Assembly: GCA_036346405.1 (NCBI GenBank)
Contig: CM070546.1
Span: 101,438,826 to 101,502,825, forward strand
Length of the DNA: 64,000 nt
Direction of reading: 5' to 3'
DNA from: Phyllostachys edulis
Taxonomy: Eukaryota; Streptophyta; Magnoliopsida; Poales; Poaceae
Made by a program: the position numbers and the translations under genes. Below, piece after piece: positions 23,878 through 36,419 of this stretch. How positions within the stretch are numbered: the stretch's first letter is position 1; every line of letters starts with the position of its first letter. A model generated the notes under the pieces. The model was not told the DNA's origin. It worked only from the letters and a program-made list of their open reading frames with translations, and did no database searches.

Positions 23878-24378
23878 AAATCATTAAAAAGATTCATGAG
23901 ATTAAAATCCAAGTTAGTAGAATTTTTATCCCCTACTTCCCTAATCAAGTTGAAATCCCCTCTAACACCAAAGGAAGGCTAGCACTTTTGCATTTCTTAT
24001 CCAACTCATCTAAGAAAGAATGAACTAGATCATGATGAGCAGGACCATACACAACCATCAACTTCCATCTGAAATTAAAAATTTTGTTCCTAACCACCAT
24101 ACTCACAAAAAAACTTCCCGCCTCACAACCCTCTACCTCCAAAAAAATCTCGTTTCACTCCCAACAAAATGCCTCCAGAATGTCCTTTAGCGGGAATCCA
24201 ATGCCATCTGAAAAAGGAATCTCCAACCAAATTCTTAAGATCTCTCTCAGAAAAGTCCTTCTTGATAGTCTCTTGTACTCCCACAGCATCAACCCCTTCT
24301 GTACAAATAAACTCCTTAAGTTGCCTTCTCCTTGGAACTCTCCCCCAAACCTCTGATATTCCAAAATAGAACTTTCAT
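23878..24378 (-). pseudogene. LINE ORF2 endonuclease domain, truncated
   Basis: ATG at 24378 opens with the APE-type endonuclease start KVLFWNIRG; a VQET motif follows, then WKLMVVYGPAHHDLVHSF. A 1-bp loss disrupts the GGDFN motif near 23965 and another shift lies just after WNIRG. The frame runs to the copia LTR border. The reverse transcriptase is not in the window. Confidence 0.75.
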
Positions 24379-24434
24379 GATTTAGAACTAGTACCCCTAA
24401 CACCCCTTTTTCAGCTTATTCTTCACTTTCTTGT

Positions 24435-26432
24435 TCAGTTTGAAACCTGTAGCACCCTCATCACATTGTCAATTATATCCAGACTTTCACCTTCCTCAAA
24501 GATATCCCCCTTATGAACTTGGACCTCAGTAACCCCTTGTGTTGACTTCTCTTTTTCAGCTTTAGCTAAAGCAGCTCTAACTAATTCTTGAGCCCGCATA
24601 GCTGAGATAATCTCACTAGCAAATTGGGACTGAGAGCCTAAAATAATACCACAAGAAGTAGCTACCTTCTCTAAGTATTCAGCTGAAGCATTATTGAGAA
24701 CATTAAAAGATTTTGCAGTAGTACCTTGTGTCTCTAGGTTCTGAATAGATTTTAACCTTGAGGCTTTCTTCTCCATAGGAATCTCTTGATCTTGAATCCT
24801 TGAGCTCTTCCTTGTTGCCAATGGAGGTTCAATAATTTTTCTTCTCCTCCCTTTCTTCTTTGGAGACATCCACACTTTAGTAATACCCTCAAAATCAGAA
24901 GCTACCAAAGAATCTTTGTCACTTTTTGTAATTAGAGTATCATCCTCTACCCCTTCACAAACAACCTCTGCCCTGTCAAGGTCAACCTTATCTGTAGAAA
25001 TAATGCACCCCTTGACAGAATCTAGAGATTTGAAATTATCTGAACCTGAGAAATTAACCTCCCCTATGGACTGGAGAGGACCATGCTTAAGTTTATCTGA
25101 AGGAGTGTGTAAACAAGGCCATAAAGAAGCAGGCAGCAAAGTAAGCCCCCCCCCCTCAGTATAAACAACTATATCACTCTTCTGATGTGTAGAGGTTACT
25201 AGATTTTCCTTACCTCCTTCTGAGCTTTGTTCTTTTTGAGAAAAGAGAGAAACATTTTCACCCAAAGACACTCCATCTTCCTCAAGCTCCATCAAACTTT
25301 TATCACCCTCTTATTGGGAAGGAAAACTGAAGGGTAGAGGGACAATTTGCAAAGCATTACTAGCAGAGTCCATTTCTACAATCTCCTTACACTTAACCAA
25401 ATTTTCAGATTTAGAAGATAATTCTTGCCTTTTGTGATTGTTTTTTCCAGTACCCCCTCCACCTTTCTGATCTGAGACATGTTGAGTGTCACTCCCATAT
25501 TTCTCAGCCAGTTTCTCCCATTCAGTTTTGTGAGTACTATCATTAGACTCCTTGTCCACATCCTCCTCATATTTTTTATCAGTTTTCCTGTCACTTGCTT
25601 TTTTTATAAGGTCCCCCTTTGCTAAGAGCAGAACTGCCTTCTGCCTCAAATTTTATCTCATACCCAACAGAGTTGATAAAAATCTCAATAAAACAATTAA
25701 CTTGTTAGGGGTATATGCAATAGACCTTAACCCTGACAGGTCCTGCTCTCATCAGACTAATTTCATCTACTTCTAGAGGTTCCCCAATAGTGCTACTAGT
25801 TCCTCAGTTTTAGCAAGCAAAGGTGAAGCATCTGGATCCAATGAGGACTTCTCCACTTTGGCTTTGATTGAGTGCAAAGCTAATTCCACTCCCCTAGCTT
25901 TGGATCAAGTTTCCAAGGCCTCCTTAGATGGGAACACCACAGCATATTCAACATCAGAAATCTTCCTAACTTTCCAATCCCAGTTAGATTGAATAAGATG
26001 TTTCAACTCAGCCTCAATCCTTTGAACATTAGCCACCCCCTCCTTAACACTAATCACCCCCATAGCAGCCTATTGCTCTGACAACTGAAGCCCAGGAATT
26101 TGAAGACTGTAAAATCCTTGACTTGGTATCCCAAATTCGAAAGGTTTCAATCCCTGGTATCTTTTATCAGCAGGACAACTAGAAGTCATGTGACCAGATT
26201 TCTTGCATTTGCAACAAATTGGAGGATTATTGCATCTAGCCTGATGATGCCCAATTTGAAGACACCGAAAACAAGTGCCTCTATCCTCAGATCTAAGCAC
26301 CCCTAGTGTTTGGACCAAGTTCACCCCAGCCTTTCTGTAAATCATCTCTTTTACCAATACCGACAGAATCCCCCTATTTGGGTTTAGATCTGAGTTCTTC
26401 ATCAAGAAAATCACCCTTATTACCAAAACCAC
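24435..26432 (-). pseudogene. LINE ORF1 (RNA-binding protein), broken
   Basis: Two consecutive CCHC zinc knuckles, CFRCLQIGHHQARC and CCKCKKSGHMTSSC, lie near 26190–26270. They are followed by a region near 25880–26010 with VFPSKEAL as in plant DUF4283-like LINE proteins, and a lysine/serine-rich tail (25311–25649, 24435–25295). Stops separate the pieces (near 26070, 25905, 25650 and 25311). In active elements ORF1 coats the LINE RNA. Confidence 0.7.
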
Positions 26433-27246
26433 CCCTATTCAAACCTCGTGTAGAAACATCTCAATAGAAAACCCCTTCTAAAACCCTTGTTTTCTCTACT
26501 AGAATCATCATGCCACCCCTTAGCCTGAGAAGAGGAATCGTGAGCTAACCCCCTAGAAGGATGAGAATTAAATCTAGAACTAACTGTATCCTAAAATCCT
26601 TGCTTCGTACCTGGATTCTAGAAACCCCCTTGTGAGTTCATCTGAAGCCTTCGGTTTTGGTCTTGATCTCTCTAAACTTTTTCTTGCAGCTCATTCTCCG
26701 AAAGCAAATCATCCTCCTCCATCCACTCCTCGAGCGCCAGATCCCCCGCCCCCAATCCATGGACGAGACCCACCTTAGAAACGTTGGGGAAACCTCCCTC
26801 TATCTCGATCCATCACCCCTCCTCTCACAACCTCAACGAAAGATCTAAGCAGGGGCTCTAGCTCTCGGATCCGTCGATCCACTCTCTCTGTCGCCCCAAA
26901 GCTACAGATTTCACCCCGTCTGGCAAGAAAACCGAGATCTCCCGGAACCAAAAGCTTTGGAATCCAACGCCATGACAAAATCAGAACACTACACCACAGA
27001 TGTTCGTATAAATCAGAGAGTATGGTGCCATACCTATGGGCCGGCCCAGGTCGGTCCAGTCCAAGTCTGGTTGCATTCGCCACCTGGCGCACCACTCCAT
27101 CTCCTTCCTCTGATTGGACCTCGGCCACGTGCCGCGCCCTGCCCGCATCGAGATCCTTGGGATGAGACCTTGAGCATCCAGAGGAATCCTTGCTGCAGCC
27201 ACGAGAAGCCTCCGACATGTCGCGACGCCGAGAGATGTTCCTAGAC

Positions 27247-27249
<3 letters not shown>

Positions 27250-27281
<32 letters not shown>
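27250..27281. repeat. (AG)16 microsatellite
   Basis: Thirty-two bases of uninterrupted AG at the 5' edge of the LINE remnant. Confidence 0.95.
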
Positions 27282-27284
<3 letters not shown>

Positions 27285-27420
27285 CGCTCATAGTTATCAC
27301 AACTTTTCTTTATTTCTTATCAAGTCTTAAACTTATCAATGAGATTGGTTTTTAGCATAAGATCGATATTGCAATTGATGTTTTGTTGTGTCCAATGCAT
27401 TGGGTTGGCAATGGCATTGT

Positions 27421-30400
27421 GTGAGAACCCACATAATTAAATCAAGCTTATCAACAGTAATCATGTAATTACCATAAGTAAAAAAATTTCATTAAATAAA
27501 TGTCAAGCATAATCTCAGTAATCATTCAATTGCATAATTAACGTTTTGAACTTGGTAATTAAACAAATATCATTATTCACATCACAGTTTGCAACAGTCC
27601 AATTACAAAATCGAATTAAAATATTACAACCAGCGCTTAATTCAGAATTATTATTACAAATCTTTTGCATCACTAATTACAAAAATAAATCATTTTTGCA
27701 GAATAACGTACTTGCATTCATTTTCATCACAGCCTTCCTTGCCTTCTCATTCCACCATCCTCAACTTCCTGTCGTGCAACCTAGAGCTCAAAGAGTAGTT
27801 AGCAAACCAAAAGCAGTAGTACTAGCTAGAGTAGAGGAGGGGGATTGCCGTTAGTATACCCAAAGTTCAGTAGTTCTTCCATACTAACCTAGGTTAACCT
27901 GGTCCCTCGATCGCCAAGATGACCTGACCAACCAAGTTAGTCGGCACCTGCGGTAACCAAGATGTCCAAAGCTAACCTAAGTAATTAGGCAACCCGTTAC
28001 TTCTGGGGTTTTCATCATCCGGCGTTATAAGAGCCACACCCACCTTGTTTCACTTACCTCAGCCACATTAAAATCCAACAATACATTTCCATTCATATCC
28101 GCCCTCTGTTTAACACATCATCGGGCATACCGAATCCAACACCCACCATATATAATTCCGATCAACCGGAAAGCCCACAGTGGTAGCTAACTTAGCCTCA
28201 GCATAAACAGTAGCTCTCATATGCATCACAGAAGATGGCAGCCATATATAGATAGCAATAGAATTAAGGTAAATAGGGTTATGGTAAATAGGAATAGGAA
28301 GACCGTAAAAACGAAAATTACCACAACCCAGGATAAGATCAACCATTTCCTTCAGCCTTAAGTATCCAACCCAGCCATAGCAATTCCCCATTCTCAGTCA
28401 CAGGCGCAAAAGAGAGAGAGAGAGCAGCCAGGAGCTTCATCCACAGCCACCACTACCTCAACCATTGGAGCAAAGGGAAGGGAAGCAAGGAGCACCAGCA
28501 AGCCGGCACTGCAACTTCTCCCCATCCCAAAACCCTAGCAGGAGCATCATCATCGAATCTCAGTCATCCATCGCAAAGCAAGGGAGGGAGCAAGCATCAG
28601 AGAGCATAGGGGGAGTGATACCTCAAGGTAAGCATAGCAGAACCATCACCACCACCATAATCACTCCATACTTGCATAATCACATAGCAGCCAGACCACT
28701 AACATCATGCATGAGCATCAACAACCAAGCATTAGTTAGCATCAGTAAAAAGAAATCAACCAAATCTTGATAATCTGAGTAATCAGTAGTGGGGTTAGGA
28801 AGGTAAGGAACCGGGCAGGGTTCGGCTTGAGCCAGAGGGGAACCGGGCGGATGAGAGCCAGAGGGGCTCGGAGGTGGAGCCGAGGCGCCGGCGGCCATGG
28901 GCCGGCGGCCGGCAATGCGAGCCAAGGCGGCAGATGGGACCCGATCGGCGTGTGGCGAAGAGGCCAGGCCAGCCCTGTGCCACGACCCCCGAGCACGAGG
29001 AGGAGGCGACGAGGCAGCCACGACCGAGTAGAGGGCGAACACGGTGGCGGCGGCGGCGGCGCCCCACCATGCGCCGAGCACGCCCGGGGAGAGAGGAGGC
29101 GACGGAGGAGCCGGCCATGGAGAGGAGGCGCCGGAGAGGGAGATCCGTGTGGGCGGCGCCAATAGAGGCGGCGGCCTCGGACGGGAGAGGAGGAGGAAAG
29201 AAATGAGGAGAGAGAGAGAGTTGAGATTGAGGGGGTATAACCTATTGGAGAAGAAAAGGAAGTAGAATAAGGGGTAGATTAGGAAAAATAGGGATTAGGA
29301 TTAAGTTTTGGGTAGAAATAATTAGTTGAGTGCTAACTTTCAAATGTATCTAATTTAGATCATTAATTTTAGCTCGTTAGCGATCATTTAGTGAATCGAA
29401 ATATTAGAGATAATTAACTTGGTGTTTATTTAGAAAGTTGCAGTTTTACTTTCGCGCTTAAATAAAATCCAATAAATGTTAGTTCACAAATAAAATTTGT
29501 TAGACTTGATAATATTAGGTTATGGTAGTTTGTCTCATCGCTATTTAGATCGTGTGTATCTTTGGTTCTAACCCTAGAACCCAGATGCTAGAACGACGAA
29601 TTGGAGAGTGCTAATCGACCGGGGTTCAAAAATGTTATTGATCTAAAATCCACTAATAAAAAGAATCATCTAACTAATATACATTTAGTAGCACCAAAAT
29701 GTCACTAAGTATTTACTTAATTATTTATTATCCGCTCAAAAGATATTTTTACGTGAGATTTGAGCCGACGCAAGCGAGAGAGTTGAATCGGATTTTATCG
29801 ACGGTAATCTTTTCTACTCGTTTGAAGGCAAGCTACTCTCCTGTTCATTAATATAGCTATATTAAATGTAAACATTACTTTGCTCTACTTTATATGTATT
29901 GCATCAAAACTATTTCTCAAAACTCAAATCAAATAAATAAGTCAAAGATGAAAAGATGAGAAAGATGTTAGAGATGAAAAGAGATGAGAAATGAGAGATG
30001 AGAGTAAAGCAGAGTAATACTATGGTTGGTAAAGGGGGCCCTTGGTCAGGATGAAAGAGGGCAAGAGGTGGGACCCCTTTACATATGGTTATTATATAAG
30101 GACCAACAAAACTCTTACTCGGTCAGAGGCCGTAAATTCAGTACCAACCATTTTCCTGTTTTTCGACGGGCAGAAAATGGTACCTCGTTACGTGATTATG
30201 CTCTCCACATCGGGTATGTATTATGTGTGAGTGTAGTGTAAGAAGAGGTGCTATATCACTATGTGGAGTGTTGGGTGCAGAGAGGATGAACTGGCCCAAC
30301 CAACATTACCTGAACTCGGTGGTGGCTAGGTCAGCACCGACGAAAAGTAATGGGTGGAGAAAAATATTCACGTAACTGGAAAACGTTCTGTATTCTGAGC

Positions 30401-31150
30401 TCGAAATCGCATCAAAGGAAATGCGGTGTACCTAGCATAACGAGTTCGGAATAGCTATGGGTAAAGTGGTACAAGCCTGCGCAGTGCTATACAAATCATG
30501 AATTCATGCCAGTCTCCTGGATTGGAGTCTACGGGAACCGCTAGGGGTCTTTCTTCTTTCCGAGTAATCAAGTAGTCTTTTCAGAATTAAAATTTGCAAC
30601 CTAAGTTTTAAAGTTTATTTTCAGAGTAAGAGAAGAGATAAGAATGTTGAGAGGAGATAAGAATGTTGCTAAGGACGAAATGTTAGAGTCATCATTTGCA
30701 TCTTAGCTATTAATGCTTGCTGAGTACACTATAGTACTCACTCTTGCTATCTTTCCCTTGCTTAGATCCTGATCCAACCGGGAGTTAGCCCGAGTGGGAT
30801 GAGGAAATTTTGCAGGTTTCGAGAATGCCGCAGGTGACGGGGGCGTTGGGTGCGAGAAGCAGGGCGAGATGATCACCCCTTTTTACTCGTGGGACGAGGA
30901 GACTACCGGAGAAACCTAGCAGGAAAATAGCGGAACGTGTCTTTCCATGCTTGTAATTAAATTATTGTATTTAAAGCCTTAGACCTGTGTGGCAACTGTT
31001 GTAATAAAGAACAGTTTCTATTTTATTGTTCTGCTGCGTTATCTCTGATAAATGGCTTACTATTCGTTGGAGCAGTGTTCTACTGGGCAAACGAATAGTA
31101 ATCCGTATGCTTAAGTGTGATTACCTGCTAGGTAATGATACGGGGCGTCG
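27421..31150 (+). mobile_element. Long LTR-like block (probable solo or truncated gypsy LTR)
   Basis: Starts TGTGAGAACCCACATAA. Near its right end it contains TGCTGAGTACACTATAGTACTCACTCTTGC-type sequence (30718–30748, described rather than quoted in full) and a terminal ATACGGGGCGTC, both of which I associate with the 3' part of grass gypsy LTRs. It has no protein domains and no primer-binding site. A GC-rich 28800–29200 segment gives spurious open frames. No target duplication was found, so the limits and the solo-LTR idea are uncertain. Confidence 0.45.
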
Positions 31151-31586
31151 TATATTGCTACAAAACGTCAAAAATAAATTCTATAGAGAAGAATCTTAGA
31201 GAAGACCCCTCCCCTATCACTGTTGATTTCAACCCCACCCCCCACCCCCAATGTACGGCTCGGGGAAGGGGGCCTCCCCAGAGAATTTGCTTCCCAAAAC
31301 GTCAGCTTCTTTGGAAGATGGTTCCAGAGCTGCTCCTATAGCATGTTACGGTACAAGCTCTCGTACGTACAAGGCCCCTCGACCCACACAGACTGACACG
31401 AGGCCCCAGAGGCCAGACAGAGCTACGTCACATTGCATGCACGTAGTACAAGCTCTTCTTTTGGTCAATCATCCACAGTCCATCGCCAAACTGGCATACA
31501 CACCACACGCCCGTACGTACGTATAACGTATGTAGATCCTGCACGCATGCAGCCATGCACGCGCGCAAATGGCGGTCCGGTCAGCT
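31151..31586. other. 3' flank of the PI4K gene
   Basis: Downstream sequence of the minus-strand kinase, likely including its 3' UTR. The C-rich tract at 31235–31250 and a CGTACGTACGTATA stretch near 31512–31527 are the only notable features. Confidence 0.5.
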
Positions 31587-33041
31587 TCAGAACGACGTCC
31601 CGAGCCTCATGAGCTTCAGCCCGGCGCGCTTCTTGGCCTCGAACGCCGCCGGCAGCAGCTGCTCGAACCTCTCCAGGAACGCTGCCCACTCGTCGGTGCT
31701 CAGCTCCTTGAACGACATGCGCTTCCGCCCGCCGCGCCCGCCCGCCGCCGCCGAGAAGCTTACGCTCTTGGCGATGCCACTCCCGGCGCCGGCAGCCTTG
31801 GCATCGCCCCCGAGGAGGAGGAGATTCAGGCCACCGGCAGGCACGTCCTCGCGGTCCATGCCGAACTGGGTGTCCTCGTCGTCCGCGGCGTCGGATGGCG
31901 GTGATGGGAGAGGGCACAGGGGCGCGTCGATGGAGTCCTCGGCCTTCTTGCAGAGGGCCTCGAGCGCGCTCAGCCCCCCCTCCAGCGCCGAGAACTCGCG
32001 GGTCATCATGTCACCGACGTCGGCGAGGCAGAACCCGGCCGCGGCTGCACGCTGAAGGAAGATGGTGCAGAGAGTGAGGATCCGGATGGCCGCCTCCTTC
32101 AGCAACGGCAGCTCCGCGCGGAGCATCTCGGCGTCCTTGAACGGGTCCAGCGACGCGACGTACTCCAGCTCGGCGCCGGAGAACGGCAGCGACGACTGCG
32201 GCCAGTGCAGCCACTCGAAGTACGGGTCCTCGAGCTGCTCCGGGAGGCAGAGCCCGTGGTCGATCGGCACGAGCTCCAGCGGCGTCGACGTGCTGCCGTC
32301 GGCGGCGCACTCGCTGGTCGGCGGCAGCTTCTTGACGAGGATGTTGCCCGCGTGGCGGTCGATGTTGAGGAGGCGGACGTCAAGGATGCCGATGCGGTGC
32401 ACGGACGCCACGGAGAACCGCGACGGGCCGAGCTCGCCGGCGTCGTACTCGTGCGTCACGAAGCGCTGGATTGACGCCATTGTCGTGGGCATCGCGGGGC
32501 GGGATATCTTGATCAGCGCGGTCGGCGCCACGCTGGCGAAACCGTCGTGGTCGAGGAGGAAGGCGGCCACCTCCCGCAGCACGGCCTTGCTCGCGTAGCC
32601 GCCACCGTGGCACGGCGACGCCGGGTCGTCGAGCGGCTTGATCACGGCCACGTGCTCGCCGGAGCGGCCGTCGTTAAGCACCAGAGCGCCGCCGAGGCCG
32701 CTCTGCGCCGGCACCAGCCGCGTCCCCGTCGCGATGGCGCCCGCGGCCTCCGCGATGAGCTCGTGCACGCCGCAGGCGTGTCTGCCCGAGACGATCTCCA
32801 CGCGCGGCATCTTCTTGTCGGAGGAGGCGAGCTCGGCGTGGTCGGCGGCGGGAGCAACTGTCGTGAAGCACGGGGAGGAGAGGCTCCGGCGCCGCGGCGA
32901 CAGGCCGGTGTGGCCGCCGCCGGAGGCGGCACTTCGCTCTTGGTGGTCCCGGTCGAGCTGGGCGACGGAGCGGAGGCGGCAGTGCCGGCCGCGGATGGTG
33001 GGGGGCTTCAGATCGTGGCAGTGGCCGACCGCGATTGCCAT
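31587..33041 (-). CDS. Phosphatidylinositol 4-kinase gamma (type II PI4K), intronless
   Basis: Type-II PI3/PI4-kinase-fold protein of the plant PI4K-gamma group; phosphorylation of PI at the 4-position is the family role, though some plant members act as protein kinases. I chose ATG 33041 (MAIAVGHCHDLKPP, then RGRHCRLRS), which matches the usual family start; an in-frame ATG 24 codons upstream is less likely. Length is 484 residues. Kinase motifs: GLGGAL loop (about 115–120), VAVIKP lysine (135), catalytic NIDRHAGN (227–234) and the DFG-equivalent IDHG (260–263). No ubiquitin-like repeat is present, as in the shorter members of the group. The C-terminus has KSVSF and ends KLMRLGTSF. The frame is open throughout and GC-rich, and looks functional. 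Confidence 0.95.
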   Translation of the reverse strand: MAIAVGHCHDLKPPTIRGRHCRLRSVAQLDRDHQERSAASGGGHTGLSPRRRSLSSPCFTTVAPAADHAELASSDKKMPRVEIVSGRHACGVHELIAEAAGAIATGTRLVPAQSGLGGALVLNDGRSGEHVAVIKPLDDPASPCHGGGYASKAVLREVAAFLLDHDGFASVAPTALIKISRPAMPTTMASIQRFVTHEYDAGELGPSRFSVASVHRIGILDVRLLNIDRHAGNILVKKLPPTSECAADGSTSTPLELVPIDHGLCLPEQLEDPYFEWLHWPQSSLPFSGAELEYVASLDPFKDAEMLRAELPLLKEAAIRILTLCTIFLQRAAAAGFCLADVGDMMTREFSALEGGLSALEALCKKAEDSIDAPLCPLPSPPSDAADDEDTQFGMDREDVPAGGLNLLLLGGDAKAAGAGSGIAKSVSFSAAAGGRGGRKRMSFKELSTDEWAAFLERFEQLLPAAFEAKKRAGLKLMRLGTSF

Positions 33042-34880
33042 CCTGACGAACGAGCGGCTATTGCCTCCAGCGCCGATGGTGGCCGGTGGTAGCGGATCAG
33101 TATCCGGTGGCAAAGGCCGGCTACTTACAATTTTTCATGCATGCATGCAATCCGCTTAATTAGATCACTCCACACAGGAAAATCACAACAAGAACAAGAA
33201 CAACCAACAACAATGGCGATTGGACACGCATACCTTGGTTTGTGTTGGCTTGTTACAACATGTCAATCGAGAGCTAGCTAGCTACATCCAGAGTCAGTAG
33301 CAGCCGTCACAGCCGGGAAGGGACGACGGTGACGGTGACGGCGACTCGGCGGCGAGGGCAGGCGAAGGCATGGCAGTGCGGAAACCTACAAAGATTAATG
33401 CCTCCAAAATCCAACGCGGGGGTCGATAGAATCAAACAGATGATCAAGCTAGGCAGGGAGAAGGGCGTGCGCTTCCCCCGCCGGCCACCACCCCACCGTC
33501 GCTCGCCGCCGCCGCCCTCTTCCTCGATCCCCTCCTTGATTGCTAATCAGGGCAGTGTTAGTAGCTAGCTAGCTTGTTCTTCCCCGGGCGTCCTTCTAAT
33601 CTTCCCCTTCCCTCCGCGCGGCTGGAAGGAAAGGAAGGAGAAGAAAGAAGTCGCAACAACTGTCTATTTTTTGCACCCCGGGGAGGCCATGCCGATCTAG
33701 ATATATAGAGATCTTGCATTCCGCGAGCTAAATTTGGGTCTCTTGTCCTGCGCCTCTGCCTGCATGCGTGCGTGCGAGCCGAAGCCATTGATGGCTTTCT
33801 TCGTGCCGATGGAGGTACGCCGCGCGCGAGCTAAGCGGCGGGGGAGCCTGCGGCAGCCCGGGTCTTGTGGGAGTAAGCTCTATCCGGAATGGTTCGAGTG
33901 AAGAATGTTGGGAAGCTGAGATTGTTGGTTTGAGATGACGCGAACAATCAACGCAGCTGAGGCACCGTTTGTGACACGGGAATTTCCTCCGATTCCCGCG
34001 AGAATTGAACTGTTTCATTCGTACTGAGTTCCTTTGAAATTTCTTCGGCAAGCGCGAGAAGTCCATCTGAACGTTGGAGTGACTATCAACAGATGGAGTG
34101 ACTATCAAGCATTCCCAGCTTGGCCCATGCTTGAACAGGCTGATGCTGCAGCTAAGATTGGGCTAGGGGGCAGCCAATCGGGTTTCTACAACCTGGGACT
34201 GGGACGAGGCGCGCCCAAACGGGCATGTGCTTGCTTAGCTAGGCGTACTGTTTGGGCTTTGGACTGGCAATAAATTTCTGTACTTTATCCATCTTAGGTG
34301 TACTCCTTTTCTTTGCTCGGTGTGCTATTCCTTCAGTTCCCTTGATAGCGATGTCTTCTGTCTTCGACATAAACTATTCTTGGCATTGGACTTTCCAAGT
34401 GTTCCAATACTCGGTGCACGAGTGAAATTTAGAAGCTCTCGTAAGTTCCCGAAAAGGTGTTGAAACAACTAATGGCATGAACGTCTTCTTCCCTACCGAT
34501 TAGCATCTCTAATAGTTAGAGATAACTTTTCTCTAACATATGTTATATCATCTTTAGATGTAACATCTCTAATAGATAGTCTCTAGCATACTCTTCAGCA
34601 TTTATATTTTATAATTTTTCTTTGAAATAGGTCTGCATGTCAACTAGAATAGATTAATGTATCGTGTTCCACAAATTTTCTGCATAAAGCGGTCCAATTC
34701 CCGTAGAAATCTCATATTAAAAATGGTGCGTCCAACCTCTCACACACCAAGTTCTTTTTAGTTCTTGCAGCAAAGCTTCTGGTTTGGACCCTCACACACA
34801 CCCCAATGACGGTGGAGAGCAAGGCTTGGCGTCTCCTTCCAAATGATTGATGCGTTGGTCTGGCCAGTTGGGTCATGTGC
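33042..34880. other. PI4K upstream region and intergenic DNA
   Basis: Includes the presumed promoter and leader of the minus-strand kinase gene. Repeated TGCATGCATGC near 33138 and GCTAGCTAGCT near 33275 and 33560 are simple. Open frames between 33329 and 34273 lack domains and conserved composition. Nothing else is recognised. Confidence 0.5.
33701..33708 (-). promoter_or_regulatory. TATA-like box upstream of the PI4K gene
   Basis: CTATATAT on the minus strand, about 660 bp upstream of the chosen start codon. If real, it implies a long leader. Evidence is motif and position only. Confidence 0.3.
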
Positions 34881-34960
34881 TGAAATGCCGGATATCCGTC
34901 TTTATTATTATTCGGATAATCTGTATTCGTATTCGATGGATAATAGGGCTACCTTATTCA

Positions 34961-35660
34961 TGTTGGAATTAATACAGGTTAGGTCCAATTTTAATTCTAA
35001 TTAATTCCTGAAAAAATCTCAAAGGCTCATGAGCACGTGCTAAAACTGTTTAGTCCCACATGAAGAGATGAAGGGGAGTTACACTATTTTATAAGGTAGA
35101 ACATGACAGTCCCTCTTGTGGAATTGGAGAGAGCCAACACACGTGCGAGCTCGCTCGCCATGCCATGCGCGCGCAGGCGTGTCGAGTGCGGGCGCGTTTT
35201 TCTTTATCTATTCAAAAATCGAAACGCACCGACTCATAATTGATGGCGAATCAATGGCAACCGTTGGTCTCTGGCCTCTTTGTTTTTGGTTATTAAAAAG
35301 AATAGAGTTCTGCATCTTGATGGCGAATCAATGGCAACTGTTGGCCTTTGGACTCTGCTTCTTGATGGCGAATCAATAGCAACTGTTGGCCTTTGGACTC
35401 TGCTTCTTGATGGCGAATCAATGGCAACTGTTGGCCTTTGGACTCTGCTTCTTGATGGTGAATCAATGGCAAATGTTGGCTTTTGGACTCCTTAAAGGCT
35501 TGCACGAGCGAGGACGAATAAGGTTTTTGGGAAGCGTTTGCGCGACTGCTCGCTATTTCCTCTTCATCCGATTCTCTGCTATGTCTACATCAACTGCACG
35601 ACTACGATTCTCTGCTACGTTCTACATCAACAAGAACTCTGCTACAGCTTCTTCTTCCAC
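34961..35660 (+). mobile_element. Possible copia-type LTR fragment
   Basis: Starts TGTTGGAATTAATACAGG and has a TATA-like ATTTTATAAGG near 35087–35097, with GTTTAGTCCCACATG upstream, an arrangement seen in grass Ty1/copia LTRs. No primer-binding site, right terminus or target duplication was found. The right limit is arbitrary. Flanking DNA (34885–34950, 35890–35980) has TCCGA/CGGAT words, so it may lie inside an older hAT-type remnant. Confidence 0.35.
35318..35495 (+). repeat. 45-bp tandem repeat, about four copies
   Basis: Units starting TGATGGCGAATCAATGGC begin at 35318, 35363, 35408 and 35453 with an exact 45-bp period. A diverged earlier copy starts near 35238. The period is a multiple of three, so 15-residue repeats appear in several frames. 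No start or domain context supports translation. Confidence 0.9.
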
Positions 35661-36419
35661 TAAATCTGGGTATGGCTATATCTCTCTTGTTACTTGGTTT
35701 GCTTTACTATCTGTTGTTGTCTTGAACACTGAGATAGGTATGCTAACTTCTGTCCTTCTAGAATCTGGTATGGCTATAGTGTTCTTGGTTATCTGCTTTG
35801 TGAAAATAACTAGAGTAATTTCCATGATTTATCTAGCATATTTCTGGGTTAAAGTAATTCGAAAAATGCTTATATATTCAACCATTCGTATTTGTTTCCC
35901 GAAAAAAAATGTATTCGTTTCCGATCCGAGAAAAATCCGAACCGAGACAATCCGAAATTGTTTTTCGTCTGGATCAGTCGGAAACTATCCAGCCCGTTTT
36001 CACTCTTATGGGCAACCTATTTGAAGTGCCTAGATCTGTTCAAATACTGGGTTAAGCCGGGCTTTAAAAAGCCCAGTCTAAATGGCCAGGCTCAAGCCCA
36101 ACCTAATCTGAAAAACTATTTTCGTGAATAAAGAATATTTTTTATTTTTCCAAAATAAAAATAATGTTTAATTCATTTACGAAATATAAAAAATAATATT
36201 ATATTATTACAGCCTTCGGGCTTTTTCAGACTTATGGGCTAAAAATCGAGGCCTGAGGTCGGCCTGCCTGGGCCCGAAGCTCGAAAAAATTTAGGTTCGT
36301 GTCAGGGCACCAGATCGAGCAACCCATGAATTGGTCTACCCATACCCAAATAAAAATAGTTATACCCAATGGGTAAAGGAGAAGAAGAGAGAGGTTTAAG
36401 TCAAAGAGGCTTGTGAAAG
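35661..36419. other. AT-rich DNA, possible hAT remnant
   Basis: Contains ATTCGTTTCCGATCCGAG, AATCCGAACCGAG and GGCTTTAAAAAGCCC-type words but no definable ends or coding sequence. Confidence 0.25.

Larger units (their letters stand above)
23878..27290 (-). mobile_element. LINE (L1-like), 5' part only
   Basis: Minus-strand order: 5' region (about 27290–26450), ORF1 with zinc knuckles (26432–24435), ORF2 start (24378) and endonuclease domain up to 23878, where the copia 3' LTR begins. Reverse transcriptase and the poly(A) end are absent. Either the copia element was inserted into ORF2 and the far part was later deleted, or the LINE ended here. Several stops and frameshifts show it is inactive. 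Confidence 0.8.

Noticed and set aside
28680..29206. 160-codon minus-strand frame and plus-strand arginine-rich frames
   Set aside because: GC-rich segment inside an LTR-like block; no motif, and opposite-strand frames are equally open.
31895..33159. Multiple plus-strand and minus-strand frames of 60–181 codons
   Set aside because: Shadows of the GC-rich PI4K gamma coding sequence.
35318..35495. CRISPR-like array
   Set aside because: Units are directly adjacent without unique spacers, and the genome is a plant.
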